Positions 49,385 through 60,262 are shown, counted from the stretch's first letter. The stretch: 64,000 nt of DNA from Mesorhizobium sp. J428 (GCF_024699925.1 NZ_JAJOMX010000001.1:4998001-5062000); one strand, 5' to 3'. Program-made: numbers and translations. Notes: generated by a model from the sequence alone, not told the origin.

Positions 49385-50516
49385 CTACTCGATATCCGCA
49401 ACCGCTTCGCCGGGGCTTCCGGAGATCTTCTGGGCCAGCGAGGCTTCCATGAACTCGTCAATGTCGCCGTCGAGCACGTCAGAGGGACTCGTGCTCTCCA
49501 TGCCGGTCCGCAGATCCTTCACGAGCTGGTAGGGCTGCAGGACATACGAACGGATCTGGTGCCCCCAGCCGATGTCCGACTTGGAAGCTTCCGACGCATT
49601 CGCGACAGCCTCCCGTTTCTTCAGCTCTTCCTCATAAAGGCGCGAGCGCAGCATCTCCCAGGCCTTAGCCTTGTTCTTGTGCTGCGAACGCTCGGCCTGG
49701 CAGGCGACCGCGATGCCCGTTGCGATATGCGTGATGCGCACCGCCGAATCGGTCGTGTTGACGTGCTGGCCGCCGGAGCCCGACGCGCGATAGGTGTCGA
49801 TCCGGACATCCGCTTCGGTCACTTCGATATCGATCGAATCATCGATCACCGGATAGACCCAGACGCTGGCGAACGAGGTGTGCCGCCGCGCGTTCGAATC
49901 GTAGGGGCTGATGCGGACAAGGCGATGGACGCCCGATTCCGTCTTCAGCCAGCCATAGGCGTTATGGCCCTTGATGAGCACGGTCGCAGACTTGATGCCG
50001 GCCTCTTCGCCGTCATGATCCTCAAGGAACTCGACCTTGAACCCGCGCCGCTCGGCCCAGCGCGTATACATGCGCAGCAGCATCGACGCCCAGTCCTGGC
50101 TTTCGGTGCCGCCGGCGCCGGCGTGGATTTCGAGGTAGGTGTCGTTGGCGTCAGCCTCGCCGGACAGCATCGTCTCGATCTGGCGCGCGCGCACCTCGCC
50201 CGACATGGCCTGGATCGCCGCCTCGGCCTCCTGGATGATGGCTTCGTCGCCCTCTTCCTCACCCATCTTGATCAGCTCGATATTGTCTTCGAGCTTGCTG
50301 GTGAGTTCGCGGACGGCGCGGATGCCGTCATCCAGCCCCTGGCGCTCACGCATCAGGGCCTGGGCTTCCGCCGGATTGTTCCAGAGTTCGCCGTCCTCGG
50401 CACGGTTGTTCAGGTAATCGAGCCTCTTGATTGCCTGATCCCAGTCAAAGATGCCTCCTCAGCAGGCTTATGGCCTGCCTGATTTCGTCGACTCGTTTCT
50501 CGGTTTCTGCGCGCAT
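49385..50516 (-). CDS. prfB: Peptide chain release factor 2, with programmed +1 frameshift
   Basis: RF2 releases peptides at UAA and UGA stop codons. The gene is read in two frames: 23 codons from the ATG at 50516 to CTT (50450-50448), then a +1 shift past the T at 50447 into GAC TGG GAT. The joined protein is 376 residues. It has the GGQ catalytic motif ([13 protein letters not shown]) and, at the stop-codon-reading position, SPY ([13 protein letters not shown]) where E. coli has SPF. The RF2 level is expected to regulate itself, since the shift competes with RF2 reading the in-frame UGA. The gene lies downstream of mrcA, behind a terminator-like hairpin. Confidence 0.96.
50444..50459 (-). 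promoter_or_regulatory. prfB: prfB programmed frameshift signal
   Basis: On the minus strand the order is AGGAGG (50459-50454), CAT, then CTT TGA C (50450-50444). An internal Shine-Dalgarno-like element 3 bases before the CTT slippery codon, an in-frame UGA and a following C are the standard components of the bacterial RF2 frameshift site. Confidence 0.93.
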
Positions 50517-50559
50517 GCGCTGGTCTTTTCCTGCAAGGGGCCGGTGGGGAAATTGAATC

Positions 50560-50587
50560 GGCGCGGACCATAGGGATGGTCCGCGCC
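50560..50587 (-). terminator. Hairpin terminator after mrcA
   Basis: A perfect 12-bp stem GGCGCGGACCAT / ATGGTCCGCGCC with a 4-base loop lies 45 bases beyond the mrcA stop and 43 bases before prfB. On the minus strand it is followed by GATTCAATTTCC, moderately T-rich. Confidence 0.65.
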
Positions 50588-50632
50588 GGTGTAGAGGGAA
50601 GTCGCCGTGCGAAGACGCGCGGCTCGAAACAG

Positions 50633-53080
50633 TCAGTAGAGGCCGCCACCGCCGGTCTGGATCGCGCGGTTCGCCGACGGGGAAATCTCCTCGGCCGAGC
50701 CCGCCGCCATGTCGGAGCCGATCACCCAATAGGTGTCGGCCGGGCCGGTGCCGGGCTTGAAGGCCTCGATGATCGCGCCGGGATCACCCTTGCCGGCGCG
50801 CATGCCGGTCTTGCGGTTGACCGCGATGAGCTTCATGCCCTCCGGCACGCGGAAGTCGACCGGGCGCTGGTCCTTGAGCACGACCTGCATGAACTCCTTG
50901 AAGATCGGCGCCGCGAGGCCGCCGCCCGTCGAGCCTTTGCCCATCGGGACGGGATTGTCGTAGCCCATGAACACGCCCACGACGAGGTCCGGCGTGAAGC
51001 CCACGAACCAGGCATCCTTTTCCTCGTTGGTCGTGCCCGTCTTGCCGGCGATCGGATGGCCGAGGTCGGACAGGATCACGGCGGTGCCGCGCTTGACGAC
51101 GCCTTCCATCATCGAGGTGATTTGGTAGGCGGTCATCGGATCGAGCACCTGCTCGGAATTGTCGACGATCTCCGGCTCCGGCTGATCCTGCCAACTCGTT
51201 GCCACGCAGCCTTCGCACGAGCGCGTGTCGTGCTTGAAGACCGACTTGCCGTAGCGGTCCTGGATACGGTCGATCAGCGACGGCTTCACTTCCTTGCCGC
51301 CGTTGGCGATAATCGCATAGGCCGTGACCATACGCATGACCGTGGTTTCGCCCGCGCCCAGCGCCATCGGCAGATAGGGCGCCAGATTGTCGTAGATGCC
51401 GAACCGCTCCGCATATTCGACAACGAGCTTCATGCCCATGTCGTTGGCAAGGCGGACCGTCATCAGGTTTCGCGAGCGCTCGATGCCGGCGCGCAGAGTG
51501 GAGGGTCCCGCCGATTCGCCGCCGTAGTTCTTCGGCGTCCAGACCTGGTTGCCTTGCGTGATGGTGATCGGCGCGTCGAGCACGACTGAGGCCGGCGTGT
51601 AGCCATTGTCCAGTGCCGCCGCATAGACGAACGGCTTGAACGAGGAGCCGGGCTGGCGCATCGCCTGCGTCGCGCGGTTGAATTCCGACGACGCGAACGA
51701 GAAGCCGCCGGCCATGGCGAGCACGCGGCCGGTGTGCGGGTCCATCGCGACGAGCGCGCCTTCGACCGCCGGCCGCTGCCGCAGGATCCAGTTGCCCTTC
51801 GCCTGATCCTTCTCGACATAGACGACGTCGCCCGGCACCAGGACGTCCGCGGGCGACTTCGCCTTCACGCGCTGGCCGTTCACGACATGGCGCATCGCCC
51901 AGCCCATGTCCTCCACGGACAGGCTGATTTCCTCGCGCTCCTTCGACAGGTCGCCCGACACTTCGCGGCCAGGCTGCAGGCCCAGCCGGAGGCCCGACGA
52001 GTCGGAATCGAGCACCACCGCCAAACGCCACTCAGGCACGTCGTAGAGCGCCTTGAGCTCGCCCAACGGCACACCCCAGTCGGCGCCGAGTTCGATCTTC
52101 TTCTCCGGCCCGCGATAGCCGCGCAACGTGTCGAACTTGATCAGGCCGTTGTGCAGCGCCTGGCGCGCCTCGACCTGCATCTTCGGATCGATGGTCGCAC
52201 GCACCGACAGGCCGCCCTCGTAGAGGGCCGTCTCGCCGTAGCGGGCGATGATCTCGCGGCGCACTTCCTCGGTGAAATACTCGCCGGCGAACAAATAGGT
52301 GCCGTTGCGGCGCGGCTTGACGTCCAGCCCGGTCGCCTTCGCCTTCTCACCCTCTTCCTTCGACACGTAGCCGTTCTCGACCATCTGGTCGATCACCCAG
52401 TTGCGACGCTCGATGGCGCGGTCCGTGTGGCGGAACGGATGGTAATTGGACGGCCCCTTCGGCAAGGCCGCGAGATAGGCCGATTCAGCGACGGTCAGCT
52501 CGTTCACCGACTTGTCGAAATAGGTGAGTGCAGCGCCAGCGATGCCATAGGCATTCAGGCCGAAGAAGATCTCATTGAGATAAAGCTCAAAGATGCGGTC
52601 CTTCGAATAGGCCTGCTCGATGCGGAACGAGAGGATCATCTCGCGGATCTTGCGGTCGTAGCTCTGCGTCGAATCGAGCAGGAAGTTCTTGGCGACCTGC
52701 TGCGTGATGGTCGACGCGCCGACCGGACGGCGGCCGGAGCCGGCGTTCTTGATGTTGGTGACGACGGCGCGGAACAGGCCGGTCACGTCGACGCCCGGAT
52801 GCTGGTAGAAATTCTTGTCCTCGGCCGAGAGGAAAGCCGCCTTGACGCGATCGGGAACGGCCTGGATCGGCAGATAGAGCCGCCGCTCCCGCGCGAACTC
52901 CGCCATCAGGGCGCCGTCGGAGGCGTGCACCCGGGTGGTGACCGGCGGCTCGTAGTTGGCCAGCACCTCGTAGTCGGGAAGGTCCTTCGTTACCTGCGAC
53001 AGGTACACCGCAACGCCGCCGGCCACGAGCAGGGCCAGAGCAACGCCGATGCCGAAGAAATATCCGATCAGGCGAATCAT
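50633..53080 (-). CDS. mrcA: Penicillin-binding protein 1A (bifunctional)
   Basis: PBP1a polymerises glycan strands and cross-links them. The 815-residue protein has an N-terminal anchor (about 5-28), a GT51 transglycosylase domain with catalytic Glu87 in FLSAEDKNFYQHPG and STITQQVAKNFLLD, a spacer with an OB-like region (about 330-440), and a transpeptidase domain with SSFK (S479 nucleophile, K482) and the late motif GKTGTTNEEKDAWFVG. All catalytic motifs are intact and the length is normal. It lies between the amidase gene and prfB on one strand, the common alphaproteobacterial order. Confidence 0.96.
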   Translation of the reverse strand: MIRLIGYFFGIGVALALLVAGGVAVYLSQVTKDLPDYEVLANYEPPVTTRVHASDGALMAEFARERRLYLPIQAVPDRVKAAFLSAEDKNFYQHPGVDVTGLFRAVVTNIKNAGSGRRPVGASTITQQVAKNFLLDSTQSYDRKIREMILSFRIEQAYSKDRIFELYLNEIFFGLNAYGIAGAALTYFDKSVNELTVAESAYLAALPKGPSNYHPFRHTDRAIERRNWVIDQMVENGYVSKEEGEKAKATGLDVKPRRNGTYLFAGEYFTEEVRREIIARYGETALYEGGLSVRATIDPKMQVEARQALHNGLIKFDTLRGYRGPEKKIELGADWGVPLGELKALYDVPEWRLAVVLDSDSSGLRLGLQPGREVSGDLSKEREEISLSVEDMGWAMRHVVNGQRVKAKSPADVLVPGDVVYVEKDQAKGNWILRQRPAVEGALVAMDPHTGRVLAMAGGFSFASSEFNRATQAMRQPGSSFKPFVYAAALDNGYTPASVVLDAPITITQGNQVWTPKNYGGESAGPSTLRAGIERSRNLMTVRLANDMGMKLVVEYAERFGIYDNLAPYLPMALGAGETTVMRMVTAYAIIANGGKEVKPSLIDRIQDRYGKSVFKHDTRSCEGCVATSWQDQPEPEIVDNSEQVLDPMTAYQITSMMEGVVKRGTAVILSDLGHPIAGKTGTTNEEKDAWFVGFTPDLVVGVFMGYDNPVPMGKGSTGGGLAAPIFKEFMQVVLKDQRPVDFRVPEGMKLIAVNRKTGMRAGKGDPGAIIEAFKPGTGPADTYWVIGSDMAAGSAEEISPSANRAIQTGGGGLY

Positions 53081-53279
53081 GCTCGCTCCAGTTTCGATCC
53101 GGTCTTACGCAAGTCCGGCGACATCATTCCCGCAGGCGCCCGGCCCGCCTGTACCACGCCGTGTCGCCTCAATGTGCGCGCCATGTGTGGAAATTGCGGC
53201 AAGGTCCAGTCCGCAACGCAGGAACAACAACTTATTGGCACCGCTGTGCCGTTCCTGCAACGCGGAATGAACCGATACG

Positions 53280-54540
53280 TCATCCTCCCGCCCCGGCCCG
53301 ATCGCCCGCGAACGCACCAATCGCGCCGCAGATACTGCCGATCGCCTTCTTGCGCCACTCCGGATCCTTGAGCCGCATCTCGTCTCCGGCGTCGGACAGA
53401 TAGCCGAGTTCGACAAGCACGGACGGGACGTCGGGAGCGCGCAGGACACGGAAGCCGGCCGAGCGATGGGGGTTCTTGATCATTTCGATCTGCGTCGACA
53501 GTTCCCCAACCAGCGTACGCGCAAATCTGAGCGAGAACGAATGGGTCTCGCGCCGCACCAGGTCGGTCAGGATGTCCGCCACGTCGCGGTTCTCGTCCGA
53601 GACGGCGATTCCGGCCACCTGGTCGGCGAGGTTCTCGCGCTCCGCAAGCGCGCGCGCGTCCTCGTCGGAGGCACGGTCCGACACCGTGTAGACCGTCGCA
53701 CCGTTCACCCCCTGTGCGCGGATCGTATCCGCATGAACGGAGATGAACAGGTCTGCCGCTGCCTGCCGCGCGATCCGTACACGCTCGTCTAGGCGCAGGA
53801 ACTCGTCCTTCTCGCGGGTCATCACGATGTTGTAGCGGCCTTCCTGCTCGAGCTTCTGCTTCAGCTCATTCGCGAAGGCGAGCGTGATGTCCTTCTCGAC
53901 GGTGCCCGTCAGGCCGGCGGCCCCGCCGTCGATGCCGCCATGGCCGGCGTCGAGCACGATGGTGAAGCGTTTCGGAGCGACCATCTTTTCCGGCTCTCCC
54001 AGACGGTCGTCTTTCGGCGCCGCGGTCGAACCGGTCTTGTCGGCCTGGAGAAGCAGGGCCTGCTCAAAATCCTGCTCGCTCGCGGCCACAATGTCCACGA
54101 CGAGCCTGTGCCCCTTCGGAGGTCTCGTTTTTGAGTACATCGAACGCTTCGACCTTGAACGGCCCCTTCCCGCCGACAATCATGCGGGAACGGCCGGCGT
54201 CGAGATGGCCGCACCTTACTTCCCGCACCAGGCCGCGCGGCTTCAACGAATCCGGCTCGATCACAAACGCCGCCTCCGGCAGGTCGATCACGAGACGATG
54301 CGGCGCCCGTAGCAGGAACCACCGCACGAGCGGCTCGCGGTCGAAATGAACCAGCAGCCGCACGCGCGTCGCATCGCCCGCCATCGTAAACTGCGTCGCG
54401 CGCAGGAGATCGCCGGCCTTTTCTTCGGCCGAAGCAGGTGCGCCGGAGAGCGACAGGCATGCGAGAACCGTCAGAACGCATGCCAGCAGGCGTCCGAACC
54501 CCTTCGAAAGCGACGAAAGACGGCCTCGCAGACTGGACAA
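53280..54540 (-). CDS. N-acetylmuramoyl-L-alanine amidase, AmiC type (frame broken by one base)
   Basis: A periplasmic zinc amidase that cuts the stem peptide from muramic acid during septum splitting. A signal peptide (LLACVLTVLACLSLSG, cut after APASA) is followed by an AMIN domain (about 45-140, ATQFTMAGDATRVRLLVHFD) and an Amidase_3 domain with IVLDAGHGGIDGG, SVHADTIRAQG and VLVELGYLSDAGDE carrying the zinc ligands and catalytic Glu. One extra base in the C4 run at 54111-54114 breaks the frame between KNETSEG and HRLVVDIV; corrected length is 419. I start at the TTG at 54540, 8 bases after GAGGGG and directly before the signal peptide. Confidence 0.88.
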
Positions 54541-55179
54541 ACGCGCTTCCCCTCGTTCCGGCCGGTTGGCCTGCCTACATAACTGTTGCGTCCATGCGTT
54601 CGTTAATGATTGGTAGCGGCATTTGGTTAACCAAGCATTGCCGGAGGCCTTTGCGGGAAACCGTCGCCGGCATCGCTTTGCCGGCGTGGAAATCAGGGTT
54701 GCCATCGCCCCTGCCAGACCATAAAAGCAACCATGGGTCACTTCAATGCCCGGAGCCGCGCGGCGGCGTTGCCAGCATTCCCTCACCATGCAGGCTACGA
54801 AGATCGCGACCGATGCTCCGACAGCGGCAGAAGAGACTTCCTTGATTTTCTTCAAGGTGTTTCGGGATATTCGGAACCCTTTGCGTGAGGAAAGCGGCCG
54901 AAGCCTCGGTTTCGCGCCGGCTCTGTATGAGCAAAAATGAGCTGGTCCGGCATGCCCGGGCCTTGGTTGAAACGGAGCTGCCGGGCCAGGCAATGTTTGC
55001 AGGCGCCATCACGAAACTCTCCGGACCTTCCCGCGCCACTCTGGCCGCGGACGTCGGAGTTTCGGCGCCGATAGGCCCGAACGCGGACTTCCCATTGTCC
55101 GGCACGACCCCACACCGCCCCTCGCAGCGTCTGCTGCGGCGTTTGGCGCGGTTCCCGGCTGCCGGGGAGATAAACATAC
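54541..55179 (+). other. Gap between the amidase gene and rne; probable rne leader
   Basis: 639 bases with no gene that I can support on either strand. It must hold the divergent promoters. A possible rne promoter is TTGATT (54842-54847) with GATATT (54866-54871), spacer 18, which would give a leader of about 300 bases. A palindromic GGTTAACC lies near 54636. RNase E of enteric bacteria autoregulates through a long leader; whether this one does is inference from length only. Open frames in this gap have no recognisable protein features. Confidence 0.35.
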
Positions 55180-58058
55180 ATGCCCAACAACAAAATGCTG
55201 ATAGACGCCTCCCACCCGGAGGAAACGCGGGTCGTCGTCACCCGCGGTAATCGTATCGAAGAATTCGATTTCGAATCGAGAGACAAGAAGCAGCTTCGCG
55301 GCAATATCTACCTTGCCCGCGTCACGCGGGTGGAGCCGTCGCTTCAGGCAGCCTTCGTCGAATATGGCGGCAACCGTCACGGGTTCCTCGCCTTCAGCGA
55401 AATCCATCCCGACTACTACCAGATTCCCCTGGCCGACCGGCAGGCGCTGCTGAAGGCGGATGCCGAGGACGCGGAAGCCGACGAGGCCGAGGAGGAGGAC
55501 AAGAAGTCCCGCCGCCGGCGCGGCGGCAAGAACCGCGGCCGCAACAGCGACCAGAGTCGTCGCGATTCTGCGACCTCCGCCAAGTCGTCCGACGACGAAG
55601 CCGATGGCGAGGCGACGGAGACGACCGAGTTGGAAGATGCCTCGCCCACGGCTTTCGCCGAGACTGAAGCGGCGGACGACACGGCAGCCTTTTCCGAAGA
55701 GCAGTCCGCCGACGAGCCCGCTGCTTCGTCAGACGCGTCGGAAGACGGCAAGACGATGCTCGCCGAGATCGAATCCGACGTGGTCTCGGAAAGCCTCGAG
55801 GAAGCCGCGCGCAACAACGAGAGCGATCGGGCGGCGGCGATATCGAGGAAGTCTCCACCTCCGGCGGAGGCGAGGACGATGTCGAGTCGGTCGGCGCCGA
55901 GGACGCGCTCGAGGAACTGCCGAGCCGTGCGCCGCGCCGGCCCAACCGGCGCCAGCATAAGATTCAGGAAGTGATCAAGCGCCGGCAGATCCTGTTGGTC
56001 CAGGTCGTCAAGGAGGAGCGCGGCAACAAGGGTGCGGCGCTGACTACTTACCTGTCGCTCGCCGGCCGCTATTCGGTGCTGATGCCCAACACCGCGCGCG
56101 GCGGCGGTATCTCGCGCAAGATCACCTCCGCGGTCGACCGCAAGCGCCTCAAGGACCTGGTCGAGGATCTGGAAGTGCCGCAGGGCATGGGCGTGATCCT
56201 GCGTACGGCCGGCGCCAACCGCACCAAGGCCGAGATCAAGCGCGACTACGAATATCTGATGCGCATGTGGGAGAACGTCCGCACGCTGACGCTGCAGTCG
56301 ACCGCCCCTGCCCTCGTCTACGAGGAAGGCTCGCTGATCAAGCGTTCGGTGCGCGACCTTTACAACAAGGACATCGAGGAGATCCTGGTCGCGGGCGACG
56401 ACGGCTACCGCGAGGCCAAGGACTTCATGCGAATGCTGATGCCGAGCCACGCCAAGGTGGTTCAGCCCTACCGCGATCCGATCCCGATCTTCGCCCGCAA
56501 CGGCATCGAGGCGCAGCTCGACCGCATGCTGCAGCCGCAGGTGACGCTGAAGTCGGGCGGCTACATCATCATCAATCAGACCGAGGCGCTGGTCTCGATC
56601 GACGTCAACTCAGGACGCTCCACCAAGGAGCATTCGATCGAGGAGACAGCGCTCCACACCAATCTGGAAGCCGCCGAGGAAGTGGCGCGCCAGCTCAGGC
56701 TGCGCGACCTTGCGGGCCTGATCGTCATCGACTTCATCGACATGGAGGAGAACCGCAACAACCGTGCGGTCGAGAAGCGGCTCAAGGACCATCTGAAGAA
56801 CGACCGCGCGCGCATCCAGGTCGGCCGGATCTCGCATTTCGGCCTGCTGGAGATGTCGCGCCAGCGCATTCGCGCCAGCGTGCTCGAATCGACCATGAAG
56901 CCCTGCCCGCATTGCGGCGGCACCGGCCACATCCGGTCGGATTCGTCGGTCGCGCTGCATGTGGTGCGCGCGATCGAGGAGTTCCTCATCAAGGACGCGC
57001 GCAACCACATCACGGTGCGCACGCCGGCCGCGACCGCGCTCTACGTGCTCAACCACAAGCGCCGCAACCTGACCGAGCTCGAGGAGCGTTTCGGCCTGAC
57101 GATCTCGATCGAGGCGGACGAGACGCTCGGCAACCAGCTCTACGCGATCACCCGCGGTGCACCGGTCGAGCGCCCCGTCGTCACGACCATCACGGAACAG
57201 CCGCTCACCGGTCCTGTCGAAGAGGAAGACGTCGTCGTCGAGGAGATCGAAGACGAGGACGAGGTTGCCGTCGAAGCGACGGAGGAACGCCGTCCGCAGC
57301 AGTCGCATGGCGAACGCCACGAAGGCGATGGCGAGGATGGTGCGCGCCGCAAGCGCCGGCGCCGTCGTCGCCGCCGCGGCGGGCGCGATCGTGACGGTGC
57401 CGAGCAGGGTTCGCATCCGGCCGAACAGTCGGCATCGGATGACGCAGTGTCGGACGACGCTGCTGTTGACGAGGCCGAGGACGAGGGCGGCGAGGAGACC
57501 GAGGCTCCCGAGAACGAGGCCATAGCTGCGGACGACAGTGCAAGGAAGCGGCGGCGCGGCAAGCGCGGCGGACGCCGTAACCGCCGCGACGAATCCGAGA
57601 CCACCGGCGAGGACGCTGCAACCGAGACCACGACCGAGTTCGCCGAGGAAGAAGGCTTCGTCGCGGCTCCTCCTGTGGAGGAAGTGCAGCCCGAGGCGAT
57701 CACTCCGGCGGCCGAGGCCGAACCGGAAGCGGTAGAGGCTGTCGAGGAGCCCGTGAAGAAGCCGCGCCGCGCGCCGCGCAAGACGAAGGCTGCCTTGGCC
57801 GCGGAGGCCGCAGCGGCGGCGGAGGCCGAGGTTGCGCCCGTCGCTCCGGCCGCCGCCGAGCCGGAAGCAATCGTCTTCGCCGAGCCGACAGCAACTCCGG
57901 CGGCGGAAGAGCAGCCGGCTCGTCCGTCTCGGCGGCGTCCAGGCGCAACCGACATCGACGCGCCGGTCGTTCCGAAGGTGAGCTCGAGCGTGACGGAAGC
58001 CGGCACCGAAGAGAAACCCAAGCGCGCCGGCTGGTGGCAGCGGAAGAGCTTCTTCTGA
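55180..58058 (+). CDS. rne: Ribonuclease E/G (frame broken by one base)
   Basis: RNase E makes the first cuts in mRNA decay and processes rRNA and tRNA, and scaffolds the degradosome. The N-terminal S1 region (GNIYLARVTRVEPSLQAAF, YGGNRHGFLAF) is interrupted after about residue 90 by an insertion of roughly 170 residues, acidic with basic patches. Then come VIKRRQILLVQVVKEERGNK, the DNase-I-like catalytic region (LIVIDFIDMEE, SIDVNSG) and the zinc-link CPHCGGTGH. The last 280 residues are a low-complexity tail of Arg-rich and Glu/Ala-rich blocks. One base is missing at about 55829-55831 (GGG; a fourth G restores the frame). Corrected length is 959. Start is preceded by GGGGAG. Confidence 0.93.
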
Positions 58059-58074
58059 TCGCTGATCTTCTCTG

Positions 58075-58110
58075 AAAAGCCCGCGCAGCCAGTTGGCCGC
58101 GCGGGCTTTT
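58075..58110 (+). terminator. Terminator of rne
   Basis: AAAAGCCCGCGC / GCGCGGGCTTTT, a 12-bp stem with a 12-base loop, lies 16 bases after the rne stop. A and T runs on both arms make it usable in both directions, so it may also end the convergent glutaminase transcript. Confidence 0.85.
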
Positions 58111-58157
58111 CATTGCGTATTTGCTCCCGATCGATTGTCTGCGCCGCGAGCGAGAAC

Positions 58158-59108
58158 CTATGCCGGCAGTTGTGCTTTCGGCGCGAAGATCGACCAGTTC
58201 ATCGCCTTGGCGAGCTTCTCGAGTGCAATCGATCCGAGTTTCGAATTGCCGTTCTCGTTGAGACCAGGCGACCAGACGGCGATCGAGGCGACGCCGGGCA
58301 CGACACACAGGATTCCGCCGCCGACGCCGCTCTTGCCCGGAACGCCGACGCGGAAGGCGAAATCGCCCGAGCCGTCGTAATGGCCGCAGGTCAGCATCAA
58401 CGCACTGATGCGGCGCGAGCGCTCCGAGGAAACCACCGAATGGCCTGTCTCCGCATGGCGGCCATCATGCGCGAGGAACCGGCCCGCGAGCGCAAGCTGG
58501 CGGCAGGACATCGCGATCGCGCAGTGATGATAATAGACTCCCAGCGCCATTTCCGGCGCATGTGTGATGTTGCCGAACGAGCGCATGTAATTGGCGAGCG
58601 CCACGTTGCGGAACCCGGTTGCCTGTTCCGAAGCCGCCACCTGATGGTCGATGTAGACCGTATCGTCGTCGGCAAGGAACTGGATGAAGCGCAGGATCTC
58701 GCCGATCGCCTCGCGAGGCTGATGGCCCGACAAAAGCACGTCCGTAACCACGATCGCCCCCGCATTGATAAACGGATTGCGCGGAATCCCGCGCTCGTGT
58801 TCGAGCTGGATGATAGAGTTGAACGGATTGCCGGACGGCTCCCGCCCGACGCGCTTCCACAGCGTGTCGCCAACCTTGCCGAGCGCAAGCGTTAGGGTGA
58901 AGACCTTCGACACGCTCTGGATCGAGAACGGAATTTCGGCATCGCCACGCGCGATCAGCCGGCCGTCATTCATCGCAACGGCGATGCCGAACCGGCCCAC
59001 GTCAACCTTGGCCAACTGCGGGATATAGGTCGCGACGTCGCCACGGTCCGGGCGCACTGCCATTTCGGCGGCGATCTCGGTCAGAACGGTTTCGATGTCG
59101 GTGGCCAT
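58158..59108 (-). CDS. glsA: Glutaminase A
   Basis: GlsA hydrolyses glutamine to glutamate and ammonia. The 316-residue protein has the serine-beta-lactamase-like catalytic motif SVSK (S65, K68) within [11 protein letters not shown], the substrate segment [27 protein letters not shown], and a late [15 protein letters not shown]. Start at 59108 has GAGGTGAAAGGG directly upstream; 59117 overlaps the aminotransferase stop. A glutaminase next to an aminotransferase is a plausible nitrogen-handling pair, but no regulation is visible. Confidence 0.95.
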   Translation of the reverse strand: MATDIETVLTEIAAEMAVRPDRGDVATYIPQLAKVDVGRFGIAVAMNDGRLIARGDAEIPFSIQSVSKVFTLTLALGKVGDTLWKRVGREPSGNPFNSIIQLEHERGIPRNPFINAGAIVVTDVLLSGHQPREAIGEILRFIQFLADDDTVYIDHQVAASEQATGFRNVALANYMRSFGNITHAPEMALGVYYHHCAIAMSCRQLALAGRFLAHDGRHAETGHSVVSSERSRRISALMLTCGHYDGSGDFAFRVGVPGKSGVGGGILCVVPGVASIAVWSPGLNENGNSKLGSIALEKLAKAMNWSIFAPKAQLPA

Positions 59109-59113
59109 CCCTT

Positions 59114-60262
59114 TCACCTCAGCCAGTCGCCCAGACGCTGCATCGCGGTCTCGATTTCGCGCACGCTGCCGGCATAGGAAAACCGCATGAAGCGGTTGCC
59201 GTTTGCAACGTCGAAGTCGTGCCCCGGCGTAGCGGCTACATGGGCCTCCGCGATCATGCGGCGCGCGAACTCCATGCTGTCATTGGTATGGGCTGAGACG
59301 TCGCAATAGGCATAGAACGCCCCGTCCATCGGCGCCGCGATACGAAAGCCGAGCTCCGGTAGCCGCCGCAGCAGCATCGCACGGCTCTGCCGATACGTGT
59401 CCTTGATCGACTCGAGTTCTGCAGTTGCCCCGAACGCTTCGCAGGCGGCCAATTGCGACAGTTCCGGCGCCGAGATGTAGAGGCTCTGCTGCAGTCGCTC
59501 GATGGGCCGCACCAGTTCCTCCGGCACAACCATCCAGCCGATCCGCCAGCCGGTCATGCAATAATATTTGGAGAAGGAGTTGATGACGACCGCATCGTCG
59601 CCGAAAGCGAGCGCGGTAACGTCGGGCGCCGCGTAGGAGAGACGGTGGTAGATCTCGTCGGAGATCGCCGCGATGCCGAGCGCGCGCGTCCTTTCCAGTA
59701 TCCGGCCAAGCTCGACCTTCGGAATAACCGCTCCGGTCGGATTGGCCGGACTGGCGAAAAGGATGCCGGCGAGCGGCGCGGCGCGGTGCGCCTCCTCCAA
59801 CAGATCGGCGGTCAGATAGCCTTCCTCACCGAGCTCGATCTCGACCGCCTCCAGTCCGAGCGCCGCAAGGATGTTGCGGTAGGCCGGATAGCCTGGCGAG
59901 GTGATCGCGACGCGGTCGCCGACGTCGAAAATCGCGAGAAAGGCAAGATTGAACGCCGCAGAAGACCCCGTCGTCACCACAACCCGCGCGGGCAAGACCT
60001 CGACCCCGTAGTGCTCGCCATAATGCGAGGCGATCGCACGCCGAAGTGCTGCAATGCCGAGCGCGTCCGTGTAGCCGATCTGCCCCCGGGCGAGTGCGGC
60101 GCTCGCGGCCTCGCGCACGGCGGCCGGCGCGGGTCCCGACGGCTGGCCGACCGCCATCGAGATGACGTCGACGCCCTGCTGGCGGAGCCGGTTCGCCTCG
60201 GCCAGAACGTCCATCGCGTGGAACGGCTCGATGCGGCTGCGTCGTGAGGTGCTGATAACCAT
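59114..60262 (-). CDS. Class I/II PLP-dependent aminotransferase
   Basis: A fold-type I aminotransferase of 382 residues, most like the aspartate/aromatic/alanine subgroup I-gamma. The PLP lysine is K232 in [23 protein letters not shown] (about 170-177), SDEIYH (201-206) and the C-terminal Arg in [11 protein letters not shown] are the other cofactor and carboxylate contacts. The amino donor is not evident. The start at 60262 ([14 protein letters not shown]) is preferred to 60292. Its stop lies just before glsA, so the two are likely cotranscribed. Confidence 0.9.
   Translation of the reverse strand: MVISTSRRSRIEPFHAMDVLAEANRLRQQGVDVISMAVGQPSGPAPAAVREAASAALARGQIGYTDALGIAALRRAIASHYGEHYGVEVLPARVVVTTGSSAAFNLAFLAIFDVGDRVAITSPGYPAYRNILAALGLEAVEIELGEEGYLTADLLEEAHRAAPLAGILFASPANPTGAVIPKVELGRILERTRALGIAAISDEIYHRLSYAAPDVTALAFGDDAVVINSFSKYYCMTGWRIGWMVVPEELVRPIERLQQSLYISAPELSQLAACEAFGATAELESIKDTYRQSRAMLLRRLPELGFRIAAPMDGAFYAYCDVSAHTNDSMEFARRMIAEAHVAATPGHDFDVANGNRFMRFSYAGSVREIETAMQRLGDWLR

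Noticed and set aside
54788..54940. A 50-codon plus-strand frame in the amidase-rne gap as a small gene
   Set aside because: No clear Shine-Dalgarno site, no recognisable domain and ordinary composition; left as part of the gap.
55820..55845. Programmed frameshift in rne
   Set aside because: There is no slippery codon plus stop or stimulating element as in prfB, the change needs a missing base, and other genes nearby show similar random breaks.
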